This document shows, in pieces, positions 1-7,597 of a stretch of 64,000 nucleotides of DNA. The number at the start of each line of letters is the position of its first letter. The first letter of the stretch is position 1. The translations under genes and the position numbers were made by a program. Source of the DNA: an uncultured bacterium (lineage in GTDB: Bacteria; Actinomycetota; Coriobacteriia; Coriobacteriales; Coriobacteriaceae). The notes under the pieces are model-generated. The model was not told the origin of the DNA. It did not search any database and was given only the letters and a program-made list of their open reading frames with translations. The stretch is from positions 3,597 through 67,596 of the forward strand of contig CAJMMA010000005.1 in NCBI GenBank assembly GCA_905214435.1, read 5' to 3'.

Positions 1-166
1 CAGCGTGGGCTATGGCGCGAACTTTGGCGGCGTTGCCGCGCTGCTCGCCATGCTCAACTCCTGCGCCAGCGGCGTTTCGGTCGTCAATATCGATAACGGC
101 TTTGGTGCCGCCTACCAGGCAAGTCTTATCAATCATCTGAGCGCCGGCACGTCCTGCGCCCGCTAA
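1..166 (+). CDS. larB: LarB C-terminal end (nickel-pincer cofactor carboxylase), partial
   Basis: Only the last 54 codons are present; the reading frame is open from base 2 to the TAA at 164-166. The visible tail, with GANFGGVAALLAMLNSCASG followed by a VVNIDNGFGAAY segment, matches the end of LarB, the PurE-like enzyme that carboxylates and hydrolyses nicotinic acid adenine dinucleotide in nickel-pincer cofactor synthesis. The gene lies 10 bp before larC in the same direction, as expected for a larBC operon. Catalytic residues are outside the window. The assignment leans on the neighbour as well as on the short tail. Confidence 0.8.
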   Translation, partial: SVGYGANFGGVAALLAMLNSCASGVSVVNIDNGFGAAYQASLINHLSAGTSCAR

Positions 167-176
167 GGAGCATTTC

Positions 177-1094
177 ATGTCCAACCATCACCACACGCTT
201 ATCATCGACGGCACCTCGGGCATCAGCGGCGATATGACCGTCGCGGCCCTGCTCGACCTGGGCGCCAGCGAGAAGCATCTGCGCGAGCAGCTCGCCACGC
301 TGCCGGTCGACGGCTTTGAGATTGCCGTTACACGCGCAAACAAGCATGGCATCGACGCCTGCGACTTTGACGTTCAGCTGGCAGAGGAGCTCGAGAACCA
401 CGACCACGACATGGCCTGGCTCTACGGCAACGAAGCGCCTGCCGAGCACACGCACGAGCATGAGCACCACCATCATGATCATGGCGAGCATGAACACGAG
501 CACTGCCACGAGCATGACCATGAGGCCCACGGTCATGGCCACGAGGGTCACCATCACGCCCACCACCATCACCACCGTTCTTTGGCGGACGTCACCGCCA
601 TCATCGATGGCTCGCAGCTAAGCGATGGCGCCAAGCGTCGCGCGCTCGCCATCTTTACCGCGCTCGCCGCCGCCGAGGCCAAGGCCCACGGCAAAACGCC
701 CGAGACCGTCATGTTCCACGAGGTGGGCGCCGTCGACTCCATCGTCGACGTCTGCTCTGTCGCCATCTGCCTCGATGACCTGGGTATTGAGGACATCGTG
801 GTCGAGTCGCTCTCTGAGGGTCACGGTACCATCCGCTGTGCCCACGGTCTCATGCCCATTCCCGTCCCCGCCGTCGTCAACCTGTGCCAGGCAGGCAATA
901 TCGCTCTCACGCCGGCACCGGTCGCCGGCGAGCTCGTGACGCCCACGGGTGCCGCCATCGTCGCCGCGCTACGCACGTCCGAGCACCTTCCGGTCCGTTA
1001 CCGCATCGAGGCCGTCGGCTACGGCGCCGGCAAGCGCCCTTACGAGGGCTGCTCCGGCACGCTCCGCTGCCTGCTCGTTCACGTGGATGCATAG
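177..1094 (+). CDS. larC: LarC nickel insertase, LarC1 part only, with long His-rich linker
   Basis: This 305-residue protein matches the N-terminal (LarC1) part of the CTP-dependent nickel insertase that completes the nickel-pincer cofactor of lactate racemase. Near the N-terminus it has DGTSGISGDMTVAALLDLG, and in the middle HEVGAVDSIVDVC and ELVTPTGAA. Residues about 85-135 form an extreme His/Glu/Asp/Gly-rich insert, probably a nickel store or delivery segment. The protein stops just after the GYGAGKRP region. The LarC2 domain that binds CTP and Ni is absent, and no LarC2-like sequence follows in another frame; a TetR gene starts 2 bp after the stop. LarC2 may be encoded elsewhere, or the enzyme may be incomplete. 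The start ATG follows an AAGGAG site. Confidence 0.88.
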   Translation: MSNHHHTLIIDGTSGISGDMTVAALLDLGASEKHLREQLATLPVDGFEIAVTRANKHGIDACDFDVQLAEELENHDHDMAWLYGNEAPAEHTHEHEHHHHDHGEHEHEHCHEHDHEAHGHGHEGHHHAHHHHHRSLADVTAIIDGSQLSDGAKRRALAIFTALAAAEAKAHGKTPETVMFHEVGAVDSIVDVCSVAICLDDLGIEDIVVESLSEGHGTIRCAHGLMPIPVPAVVNLCQAGNIALTPAPVAGELVTPTGAAIVAALRTSEHLPVRYRIEAVGYGAGKRPYEGCSGTLRCLLVHVDA

Positions 1095-1096
1095 CC

Positions 1097-1636
1097 ATGG
1101 ATGCCCGCAAGGCAAAAAGCCGCGCCGCTATTGTCACGGCGTTTTCCGAGCTCCTGCGCGAGGAGGACTACGGCAAGATCACCGTCGGCGACATCATCGC
1201 GCGCGCTCACGTAGGCCGCGCGACATTCTACGGCCTCTTCAAGAGCAAAGATGACCTACTGTCCGAACTCGTGAGCGACATCTGCACCCACGCCCTCGAT
1301 GATGACGGTACGCCCCTCGATGACCCGCTCGTACAGGTCGAACATATCCTCAACAACCTCTGGGAGCGCCGTCAGGGTGTACGCGCCCTCGTAGCCGGCG
1401 CCGGCTCACGCGTCTTCGCCGACTGCTTACGCAAGACCATCATGTCACGAGCAGCCGAAACCGTCCCCACCGACCCAAACGGCCCCGCCGCCACCATGGA
1501 CCGAAGCTTCCTACTACACCACATAGCCTCAAGCTTCGTAGGAATGGTCCAATGGTGGGCCTGGCACAACTTCCAAGCCCCAAAAGAGGACGTAGCCAAA
1601 GACTACCTCTCAGCCATACAGCCCCTCTTCAGCTAA
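1097..1636 (+). CDS. TetR-family transcriptional regulator
   Basis: The 179-residue protein has an N-terminal TetR helix-turn-helix (about residues 8-55) containing ITVGDIIARAHVGRATFYGL and FKSKDDLL, followed by an all-helical ligand or dimer domain. The start chosen is the ATG two bases after the larC stop, because the HTH begins immediately after it; a longer frame upstream would overlap larC with non-protein-like sequence. Close coupling to larC suggests co-expression with the lar genes. Characterised lar operons use the CRP/FNR-type activator LarR instead, so a TetR protein here would be a different control solution. Ligand and operator are unknown. Confidence 0.87.
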   Translation: MDARKAKSRAAIVTAFSELLREEDYGKITVGDIIARAHVGRATFYGLFKSKDDLLSELVSDICTHALDDDGTPLDDPLVQVEHILNNLWERRQGVRALVAGAGSRVFADCLRKTIMSRAAETVPTDPNGPAATMDRSFLLHHIASSFVGMVQWWAWHNFQAPKEDVAKDYLSAIQPLFS

Positions 1637-1790
1637 GTAAGAAGCTCATCCCAAAGCATCACCCCAACCTAGGGCGCCACGCATCCCAAAGTGTCAACAA
1701 CAGCTCAACGCCCCTATCAGCAACAAGCCCCTCCCATCCAAATTCAGATATATGTTGGGTTGCTTGCTCGAGCGCAGCAAAGATCCCGCA

Positions 1791-1915
1791 GCTGGCCGCA
1801 TGGGGTAACTTCCCAGCGCATTCCGCAGGACGCAAAAAGGCTCGCCGCACGAAGTGCGCAGCGAGCCTTTTTGCATGTCCGAGGACGCGCTGGGAAGTTA
1901 CCCCATGCGGCCAGC
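1791..1915. repeat. 125-bp long palindrome with conserved core, between convergent genes
   Basis: A left arm (1791-1819, beginning GCTGGCCGCATGGGG) and a right arm (1887-1915) are perfect 29-bp inverted repeats. The 67-bp core (1820-1886) folds again, with CGCAAAAAGGCTCGC against GCGAGCCTTTTTGC around an inner GCACGAAGTGC hairpin. The element lies between the ends of the rightward TetR gene and leftward larD, so a bidirectional transcription stop is a reasonable role. The core is almost identical to that at 4407-4475, but the 29-bp arms have unrelated sequence. The rest of the intergenic stretch (1637-1790, 1916-1936) shows nothing recognisable. Confidence 0.9.
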
Positions 1916-1936
1916 GGACAACTATGTAGCCTTCGA

Positions 1937-2668
1937 CTAGAACATGCCCAAGAAACCATGCACAAACAGCGCGGCCACAATAGCACCGACAAACGGAGCG
2001 ATGCCAGGAACAAGCAGGCCGTACTTCCAGTTGTTGTCGGCCTTGTTCTTGATCGGCAGCACCTGATAGGCCATGCGAGGACCAAGGTCACGAGCCTGGT
2101 TCATGGCGAAGCCGGTGATGCCGCCCATGCCCATGCCAACGGCCCAAACGATCAGGCCGACGCAGATTGCGAGCATCAGAACGTTCTCGCCGGCGCGGCT
2201 AGCGGCAGCAAGGATGGCGCTGATGAACACGAAGGTGCAGATAGCCTCGCAGAAGAAGTTACGAGCATAGTTCGTGCCCTCGGTGGTGGGGTTGGTCGAG
2301 AAGATGTTGCGCTGGGCAATGGGGTCGACGACGTCCTCGGAAGCCTTGAACTCATCGGCATACATAAACCAAGCGATCACGGCACCCACAAAGCCGCCGA
2401 GCATATCGGCAAGCATGAAGGGGATGCAGTTGCCCCACGGCACCAGGCCGACGATGCACTGGGCAAGCACCATGGCGGGGTTCATGCACACAGCGCCACC
2501 AAAGACAAACAGGCAGACCGAGATGCCAAAGGACCAGGTGGTGATGGCAAACATATGGCCGGAGCCCTGATACTTGGTGCCCTTGAGCACGGTATCGCAG
2601 TGAACACCCACGCCAAAGACGATCATGAGGGCCGTTGCGCCGAATTCGCAGAGGAGTTTGGTAAGCAT
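1937..2668 (-). CDS. larD: Aquaglyceroporin-family channel, LarD-like lactate channel
   Basis: The 243-residue protein has six predicted membrane helices typical of the MIP (GlpF/aquaporin) family. The first pore motif is intact (NPA at residues 63-65). The second reads NQARDLGPR at about residues 190-198, so NPA has become NQA while the family-typical ARDLGPR continuation is kept. It sits 50 bp downstream of larA on the same strand. LarD is the aquaglyceroporin-family channel for D/L-lactate in lar operons, so lactic acid is the likely substrate by context; glycerol or other small neutral solutes remain possible. An AAGG-type ribosome site precedes the ATG. Confidence 0.85.
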   Translation of the reverse strand: MLTKLLCEFGATALMIVFGVGVHCDTVLKGTKYQGSGHMFAITTWSFGISVCLFVFGGAVCMNPAMVLAQCIVGLVPWGNCIPFMLADMLGGFVGAVIAWFMYADEFKASEDVVDPIAQRNIFSTNPTTEGTNYARNFFCEAICTFVFISAILAAASRAGENVLMLAICVGLIVWAVGMGMGGITGFAMNQARDLGPRMAYQVLPIKNKADNNWKYGLLVPGIAPFVGAIVAALFVHGFLGMF

Positions 2669-2717
2669 AAAACCTTATCTTTCTTGTCGGTTATAAACGA
2701 TTCGTTTAAGCCGCGCA

Positions 2718-3995
2718 CTAGTGCTGTGCGACAACAACACCCAGGCCATCGGGGATGACGGCGACCTTGGCATCGGCACCCTTCATCTCAAAGGCGAGCT
2801 TGAGCGCTTCCTCGATAGTGTTGACCGGCGTCATGTGCATATCCTTGAGCATCTGGTGATCGCACAGGTCGGTGACCATGATCACAGGGTGATGCGCCAG
2901 GATGCGGGCAAAGATCTGGCTCGTCCACTGATCGGGCAGGGTCTCGTCCTTAGGACGATCGATGCAGGCGCGCTCAAACTCTGCCGGATCGTTGTCGGCG
3001 ATGTTGTGATAGAAGCCCTCGCCGCCGTGACCGTCGGCACAACCGGCGACGTCGATGATCACGCCGCCCTCGGGAAGCGTGGCCTCGGCAGCGCACATGC
3101 CCTTCACAGCCTGATAGATGTTCTGATCGAGGGGGTAGCCGCCGTTAGTGGTAATGGCGATCTCGCACTCGACGGGCTCAACGCCGGCAAGGCTCTTCAC
3201 GAACTCGCAGCCAGCCTCGTGCGCCTTGTGGATGTCGCCGGCAAAGGAGCCAATGACCTCGTGCTTGCCGTTGAGCACCACGTTGAGCACAAAGGCAAGG
3301 TGAGCCATCTCGGCGGCGGCAAACATGTCCTCGCTCACGTGGTTGTGGCACAGGTTGCCGGCACGCGAGTGGGAATCGTTCACAAACTGACCGTTGTGGT
3401 TGTACATGATGGTCTTGTAGCTGGCGATGCCAGGCAGGACGGACTTGCGGCTACCAGAGAAACCGGCAAAGAAGTGCGGCTCAATAAAGCCCTCGGCAAG
3501 CAGCAGATCGCAATCGGCCGCAATCTTGTTGATGATGCACTCGCCACCAGAAGGCAGGGTGCCGATCTTTTTCATCATGCTGTCGTCAGTCGCGACGTGC
3601 ATAACGATTTCTTCGTTGGCAACGATCTCCTCGCCGTACTTGTTGACGAGCTCCTCGTGCGTCGACGGACGATGCATACCCGTAGCAACCAGAATGCGAA
3701 CGCGCGCCTCAGGCGCAGCGGAATGGATGTGATGCAGCAGAATAGGCATCGTCACACGCGAGGGAACGGGACGCGTATGATCGGAGCTAATGATGACAAT
3801 ATCCTTCTTGCCAGCACAAAGCTCCTCGAGCGAAGGTGAGCCGTAAGGGTTGGCAAGCGACTCCTCCACCAGCTCTTCCTGCGATTTCGTGGTCTTAAAC
3901 TCGTTTTGATGACCTTCCATCACACCCGCGAAGTTCTTATCCTCGAGTTCCAGATGCAACGTCTTGTGGTCAAACGGCAGTTCACATTCAAACAA
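2718..3995 (-). CDS. larA: Lactate racemase LarA (or related NPN-dependent 2-hydroxyacid racemase)
   Basis: The 425-residue protein is homologous to LarA, which interconverts D- and L-lactate with the nickel-pincer nucleotide (NPN) cofactor. Family key positions can be seen: SSDHTRPVP, the acid/base His in ATGMHRPSTHEELVNKYG, a second His with the cofactor-binding Lys in EPHFFAGFSGSRKSVLPG, the nickel-ligand His in MYNHNGQF, GYPLDQNIYQAVKG, and DQWTSQIFARIL. The start chosen is TTG at 3995, 10 bases after AGGAAGAGGG; it gives the family length (about 424) and an N-terminus aligning with LarA. An ATG at 4073 would add 26 residues of unlikely sequence. Racemases of other 2-hydroxyacids share this fold, so the substrate is inferred from neighbouring larB, larC and larD. 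Confidence 0.92.
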   Translation of the reverse strand: MFECELPFDHKTLHLELEDKNFAGVMEGHQNEFKTTKSQEELVEESLANPYGSPSLEELCAGKKDIVIISSDHTRPVPSRVTMPILLHHIHSAAPEARVRILVATGMHRPSTHEELVNKYGEEIVANEEIVMHVATDDSMMKKIGTLPSGGECIINKIAADCDLLLAEGFIEPHFFAGFSGSRKSVLPGIASYKTIMYNHNGQFVNDSHSRAGNLCHNHVSEDMFAAAEMAHLAFVLNVVLNGKHEVIGSFAGDIHKAHEAGCEFVKSLAGVEPVECEIAITTNGGYPLDQNIYQAVKGMCAAEATLPEGGVIIDVAGCADGHGGEGFYHNIADNDPAEFERACIDRPKDETLPDQWTSQIFARILAHHPVIMVTDLCDHQMLKDMHMTPVNTIEEALKLAFEMKGADAKVAVIPDGLGVVVAQH

Positions 3996-4120
3996 TGACG
4001 AGCGCCCTCTTCCTTTCAACTGACACACTAGATAAACCGTTGGAAGGATACGCCGCTCACCGAAAAACACCACCGTCTACCGACTCATTAACACAACGTT
4101 CATATTTGACCCACAACAAA

Positions 4121-4152
4121 ACGGCCGCGATCCCAAAAAGGACCGCGGCCGG
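4121..4152 (-). terminator. Hairpin upstream of larA
   Basis: GGCCGCGATCC and GGACCGCGGCC form an 11-bp arm pair with one mismatch around AAAAA. Read on the minus strand it is followed by GTTTTGTTG, so it can act as a terminator for transcription arriving from ppc before the larA promoter region. Confidence 0.6.
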
Positions 4153-4210
4153 AACAGTCGTAAGGCGAGAAGCGCCAAATGCATCTCAATCCCAATCGAT
4201 AAGACGCGAG

Positions 4211-4377
4211 GCGCGAAGCGCACAATTCTTCTCCTCAGCTTTAATCCCCGAAGACCGAGGACGAAGGGGCCCGATGGGTTTCCCTCTGAATGCATTCCGC
4301 AGCACGAAGCCCCATCAGAGTGCGCGAAGCGCGCTATCTTTTCCTCAGCAGTAATCCGCCGAAGACCGGACATCGCA
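4211..4377. repeat. Tandem degenerate modules in the larA-ppc intergenic region
   Basis: Two related segments lie about 110 bp apart. Each begins with GCGCGAAGCGC (4211-4221 and 4322-4332), continues with TCCTCAGC, TAATCC and GAAGACCG, and runs into a GGGCCCG box. The second copy leads directly into the long palindrome at 4378. The first contains its own competing pairings (GATGGG/CCCATC and CTCTGA/TCAGAG). No convincing gene lies in 3996-4525; this region is occupied by the larA leader, the hairpin at 4121 and these repeats. Confidence 0.7.
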
Positions 4378-4504
4378 GGGCCCGCCATCAGCTTACTTTT
4401 AAGCACACTCCGCAGGACGCAAGAAACCCTCGCCGCACGAAGTGCGCAGCGAGGGCTTCTTGCATGTCCGAGGACGTGCTTAAAAGTAAGCTGATGGCGG
4501 GCCC
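4378..4504. repeat. 127-bp long palindrome with conserved core, downstream of ppc
   Basis: Left arm 4378-4406 (beginning GGGCCCGCCATCAGC) and right arm 4476-4504 are perfect 29-bp inverted repeats. The 69-bp core (4407-4475) is nearly identical to that of the palindrome at 1791-1915: CCGCAGGACGCAA on the left, the GCACGAAGTGC inner hairpin, and TTGCATGTCCGAGGAC on the right. Arm length is the same in both (29 bp) but arm sequence is unrelated. It begins about 20 bp after the ppc stop on the minus strand and probably serves as, or was recruited as, the ppc terminator. Confidence 0.9.
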
Positions 4505-4525
4505 GGACGACTACAGGGCTATCGA

Positions 4526-7351
4526 TTACCCCGTGTTCTGCAATCCTGCCGAGACGCCGGTCACAGTCGATAGAATCAGGCTCATGTACTCGGCCTTCTT
4601 CTCCTCCGCCATCTCGTCCTGGTTCATGCGCACCTCGCGAAGGGCGCGGACCTGGGCGATGGACAGGGCGTCGACGTAGGGGTTACGCACGCGGACGGCG
4701 CAGCCGAGCACGCGGCGGCGCTGCAGCGGCCACTCGTCACCGACGATGGCAAGGACCCACTTACGGGTGAGCTGCATCTCGGTGAAGACCTTCTCGGACA
4801 GATCCTGGCGGTCGCCCAGGTGCAGATACATCTTGGCGATGCGCTGGTCAGTCTTGGCGATCGACATCTCGATGTTGTCGATAAAGGTGCGGAAGAACGG
4901 CCACTCCTGGTAGGCAGCCTTAAGCTGGTCCAGATCGCCAAACTGCTCGCAGGCGGTACCCAGGCCGTACCAAGCGGCCAGATTGATGCGCGCCTGGCTC
5001 CAGCTGAAGATCCACGGAATGGTACGCAGGTCGTCGAGCGACTTGGCACCCAGGCCGCGCTTGGCCGGGCGCGAGCCGATCGGCAGCAGCCCGACCTCGG
5101 TCAGCGGCGTCACGGTCGAGAACCACGGTGTAAAGTCCTCGGTGTTGAGCAGGTCCAGATAGCGCTCGTGGCTTGCGGCGTTAAGCTTCTCGGCCATATC
5201 CCAGAACTTCTGCGTGGTCTCGGTGTTGGTCTTCTCGACACTCGGGGCCGACTGCAAAAGCGTTGCGGCGGCAACGGACTCAACATGGCGCTGAGCCAGC
5301 GTGCGGTTGCCGTAACGGGCAAAGATGACCTCGCCCTGCTCGGTGAGCTTAAAGAAGCAGTTGACCGAACCCTTGGGCTGCGCCAGCACGGCCTTGTTGG
5401 CCGGACCGCCGCCACGGCCCACGGCACCGCCGCGACCGTGCATGAGCACCAGGTCGATATCGTTCTTCTCGGCCCACTTGGCAATGCGCTCCTGCGCGGA
5501 GTGCAGCGCGAGCATGGCCGTGGTAGGACCGGCATCCTTGGAGGAGTCGGAATAGCCCAGCATGACCTCCATGCGGCGGTTGGTCTGGGCAAGGCGCTTT
5601 TGCACCACGGGCAGCGTAAGCATCTGGTCGAGCACGTCGACGCAGCCCTCGAGGTCCTCGAGCTGCTCGAACAGCGGGATCACGTCGAGCTCGGGGACAT
5701 CCTCCTCGTGTGCAAAGGACAGGTGGGCCAGCTCAAAGACGTCGGCCACATGCTGGGCGCTCTTGGTGAACGAGATGATGTAGCGGTGCGCCATCTTCTT
5801 GCCGTAGCGCTTTTGGATGGAACCGATGGCACGGAAGGTGTCGATAACCTCGCGCGTCATGGGCTGCAGGTCGCCATGGATACCGTTCTCGTGGATATCC
5901 TTGAGGGCGCGGGCGTGCACCACGGAGTGCTGACGGAACTCCATCTCGACCATGTGGAAGCCGAAGGACTCGACCTGCCAGATGATGGTCTGGACCGGGC
6001 CGTAGGCGGCACGGACGGCACCGCAGGCGGCCAGGGAGCGCTGGACGACGCGCAGGTCATCCAGGAACTCATCGGCGCTGTGGTACATGGTATCGGTGAT
6101 GCGACGGACGGTGGCGTTCAGACGGTCGGCCATGACGAGCATAACGGCGCGATGCGGCTCGTGCTCGGAGATCAGTTCAGCACGTGCGGTGTACTGAGTG
6201 CTCATCTCGACCTGATGGTTCCACAGGTTGATGAGTTCGGCAGACGGCTTGCTGTAGGTGGCCTCAAGCGTCAGGTTACGGCCGATGCGGCGGCACTTGT
6301 CCTCGAGCTTGAGCACCATATGGGTGAAGTACTTGGCAGCAACCTCGCGGCTCACCTTGGCGGTGACATTGGGGTTGCCGTCGCGGTCGGAACCGATCCA
6401 GCTGCCGGGGTGGAAGAACGCCGGGCACAGCGGCGGCACGGTGCCGGCCTTGTCGCCCAGCACCCAGTCATCAAAACGACGATAGATAACGGGAATGACG
6501 TCGAACAGCGTGTTATCGAAGATGTCGATGATGGTATCGGCTTCTTCGACCGGCGTGGGCTTCTTGAGCGCGATGGGGCTCGTACGCACCAGAGCGTCGA
6601 TCTCCTGCAGCATATGGCGCTCGTTCTCCACCAGGTCGGAGCCGCCCAGGCGCGGACGCTCCTCCAGCAGGTTGGAGATACGGCGAATCTTGCCCTCGAC
6701 GGCCTTACGACGGGCCTCGGTGGGATGTGCGGTAAAGACAGGGTGGAACTCGAGCTTGTCGAGCAGCTCGTTGGCGCCCTCGACACCCATCTCGTTTACC
6801 AACTGGTGATAGGCGACGGTGAGTTCGTTGGCGGGATCGACCTCGGTATCGGTCGACGCACCTGCCTCGCGCTCGCGCAGCTGCGCCACGCGGTAGTTCT
6901 CCTCCGACAGGTTTGCCAGATGGAAGAAGCTCGTAAAGGCGCGGACGATAACCTGCTGCTTATCGAGCGGCAGACTGTCGATCAGATCAACGACCTCGCG
7001 AAACGCCACGGCGGTGGGCTCGTCGGCAGTGGGCACGCCCTGCTCGTCGACGGACTCGTCGGCAGCACGGGTGCCGGGGTTTCCGGCATTGGCCACAATC
7101 TCGGCTGTCAAAATCTTGTCGAACAGGTCCGCGATCTCGGGATCATACTCGCTAAGCACACGGCGCTCCAGGCGCAAGAACAGCGCCAGATTGTCGCGCA
7201 GCTCCTCGGGGATCTCGATCTCGGCGAGACGCTCCTTGGATTCGGCATTCGAGCCGATTCGGTTAACGAGGCGGTTGACCACGGCAGCGACGCGCGCCGC
7301 GGCTTCGGGTACAGACTGGTTGCTTAGGTTCTCAGCCACGTTTCCTCCCAT
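4526..7351 (-). CDS. ppc: Phosphoenolpyruvate carboxylase
   Basis: The 941-residue protein converts PEP and bicarbonate to oxaloacetate, feeding anaplerosis and, in anaerobes, succinate formation. Signatures in order: FTAHPTEARRKAV (about 205), GSWIGSDRDGNPNVT (about 315), LGYSDSSKDAGPTTAM, LMHGRGGAVGRGGGPANKA, and the family-typical C-terminal QNTG. Length is normal for the bacterial enzyme. The annotated ATG has GGAGGA directly against it, whereas a GTG 12 bases downstream (7339) is preceded by GGGAGGAAAC, so the true start may be 7339. It is monocistronic, with a hairpin terminator upstream (hisS) and a long palindrome downstream. Confidence 0.97.
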   Translation of the reverse strand: MGGNVAENLSNQSVPEAAARVAAVVNRLVNRIGSNAESKERLAEIEIPEELRDNLALFLRLERRVLSEYDPEIADLFDKILTAEIVANAGNPGTRAADESVDEQGVPTADEPTAVAFREVVDLIDSLPLDKQQVIVRAFTSFFHLANLSEENYRVAQLREREAGASTDTEVDPANELTVAYHQLVNEMGVEGANELLDKLEFHPVFTAHPTEARRKAVEGKIRRISNLLEERPRLGGSDLVENERHMLQEIDALVRTSPIALKKPTPVEEADTIIDIFDNTLFDVIPVIYRRFDDWVLGDKAGTVPPLCPAFFHPGSWIGSDRDGNPNVTAKVSREVAAKYFTHMVLKLEDKCRRIGRNLTLEATYSKPSAELINLWNHQVEMSTQYTARAELISEHEPHRAVMLVMADRLNATVRRITDTMYHSADEFLDDLRVVQRSLAACGAVRAAYGPVQTIIWQVESFGFHMVEMEFRQHSVVHARALKDIHENGIHGDLQPMTREVIDTFRAIGSIQKRYGKKMAHRYIISFTKSAQHVADVFELAHLSFAHEEDVPELDVIPLFEQLEDLEGCVDVLDQMLTLPVVQKRLAQTNRRMEVMLGYSDSSKDAGPTTAMLALHSAQERIAKWAEKNDIDLVLMHGRGGAVGRGGGPANKAVLAQPKGSVNCFFKLTEQGEVIFARYGNRTLAQRHVESVAAATLLQSAPSVEKTNTETTQKFWDMAEKLNAASHERYLDLLNTEDFTPWFSTVTPLTEVGLLPIGSRPAKRGLGAKSLDDLRTIPWIFSWSQARINLAAWYGLGTACEQFGDLDQLKAAYQEWPFFRTFIDNIEMSIAKTDQRIAKMYLHLGDRQDLSEKVFTEMQLTRKWVLAIVGDEWPLQRRRVLGCAVRVRNPYVDALSIAQVRALREVRMNQDEMAEEKKAEYMSLILSTVTGVSAGLQNTG

Positions 7352-7503
7352 TCCTCCTTCTATGCACGTAACATGCGGTATTTATTATAGGCACTCGGCA
7401 AAAACTTTCGACGCTGATTGCGCTTTACCACACAAAAGTATTTTCTGCATTGCAAGGCTTTTTGCCCCAAATGGTCGTATTTCTCGGTGGGCGGCATATG
7501 CAA

Positions 7504-7539
7504 ACGGGGGCATTCCGCATAAATGCGAAACACCCCCGT
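7504..7539 (-). terminator. Terminator after hisS
   Basis: On the minus strand ACGGGGG and CCCCCGT form a stem around a loop that itself contains CGCATTTATGCG, followed by TTTG. It lies 58 bp past the hisS stop and before the ppc leader. Confidence 0.65.
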
Positions 7540-7597
7540 AACAATCGCTCTCAATGAGCTGAGCGCTTTAGTGAGTCCACAGCTCAAAAATCATGCG

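Noticed and set aside
177..1636. Programmed frameshift joining larC to a LarC2 domain
   Set aside because: The sequence after the larC stop in the other frames leads directly into the TetR helix-turn-helix; no LarC2-like residues are present.
4077..4406. A 109-codon leftward frame in the larA-ppc gap
   Set aside because: It runs through palindromes and tandem modules, is Arg-rich and has no ribosome site.
4820..7327. An 835-codon open frame antisense to ppc
   Set aside because: It mirrors the ppc coding frame in GC-rich DNA, has His/Asp/Val-rich low-quality composition, and has no ribosome site or family resemblance.
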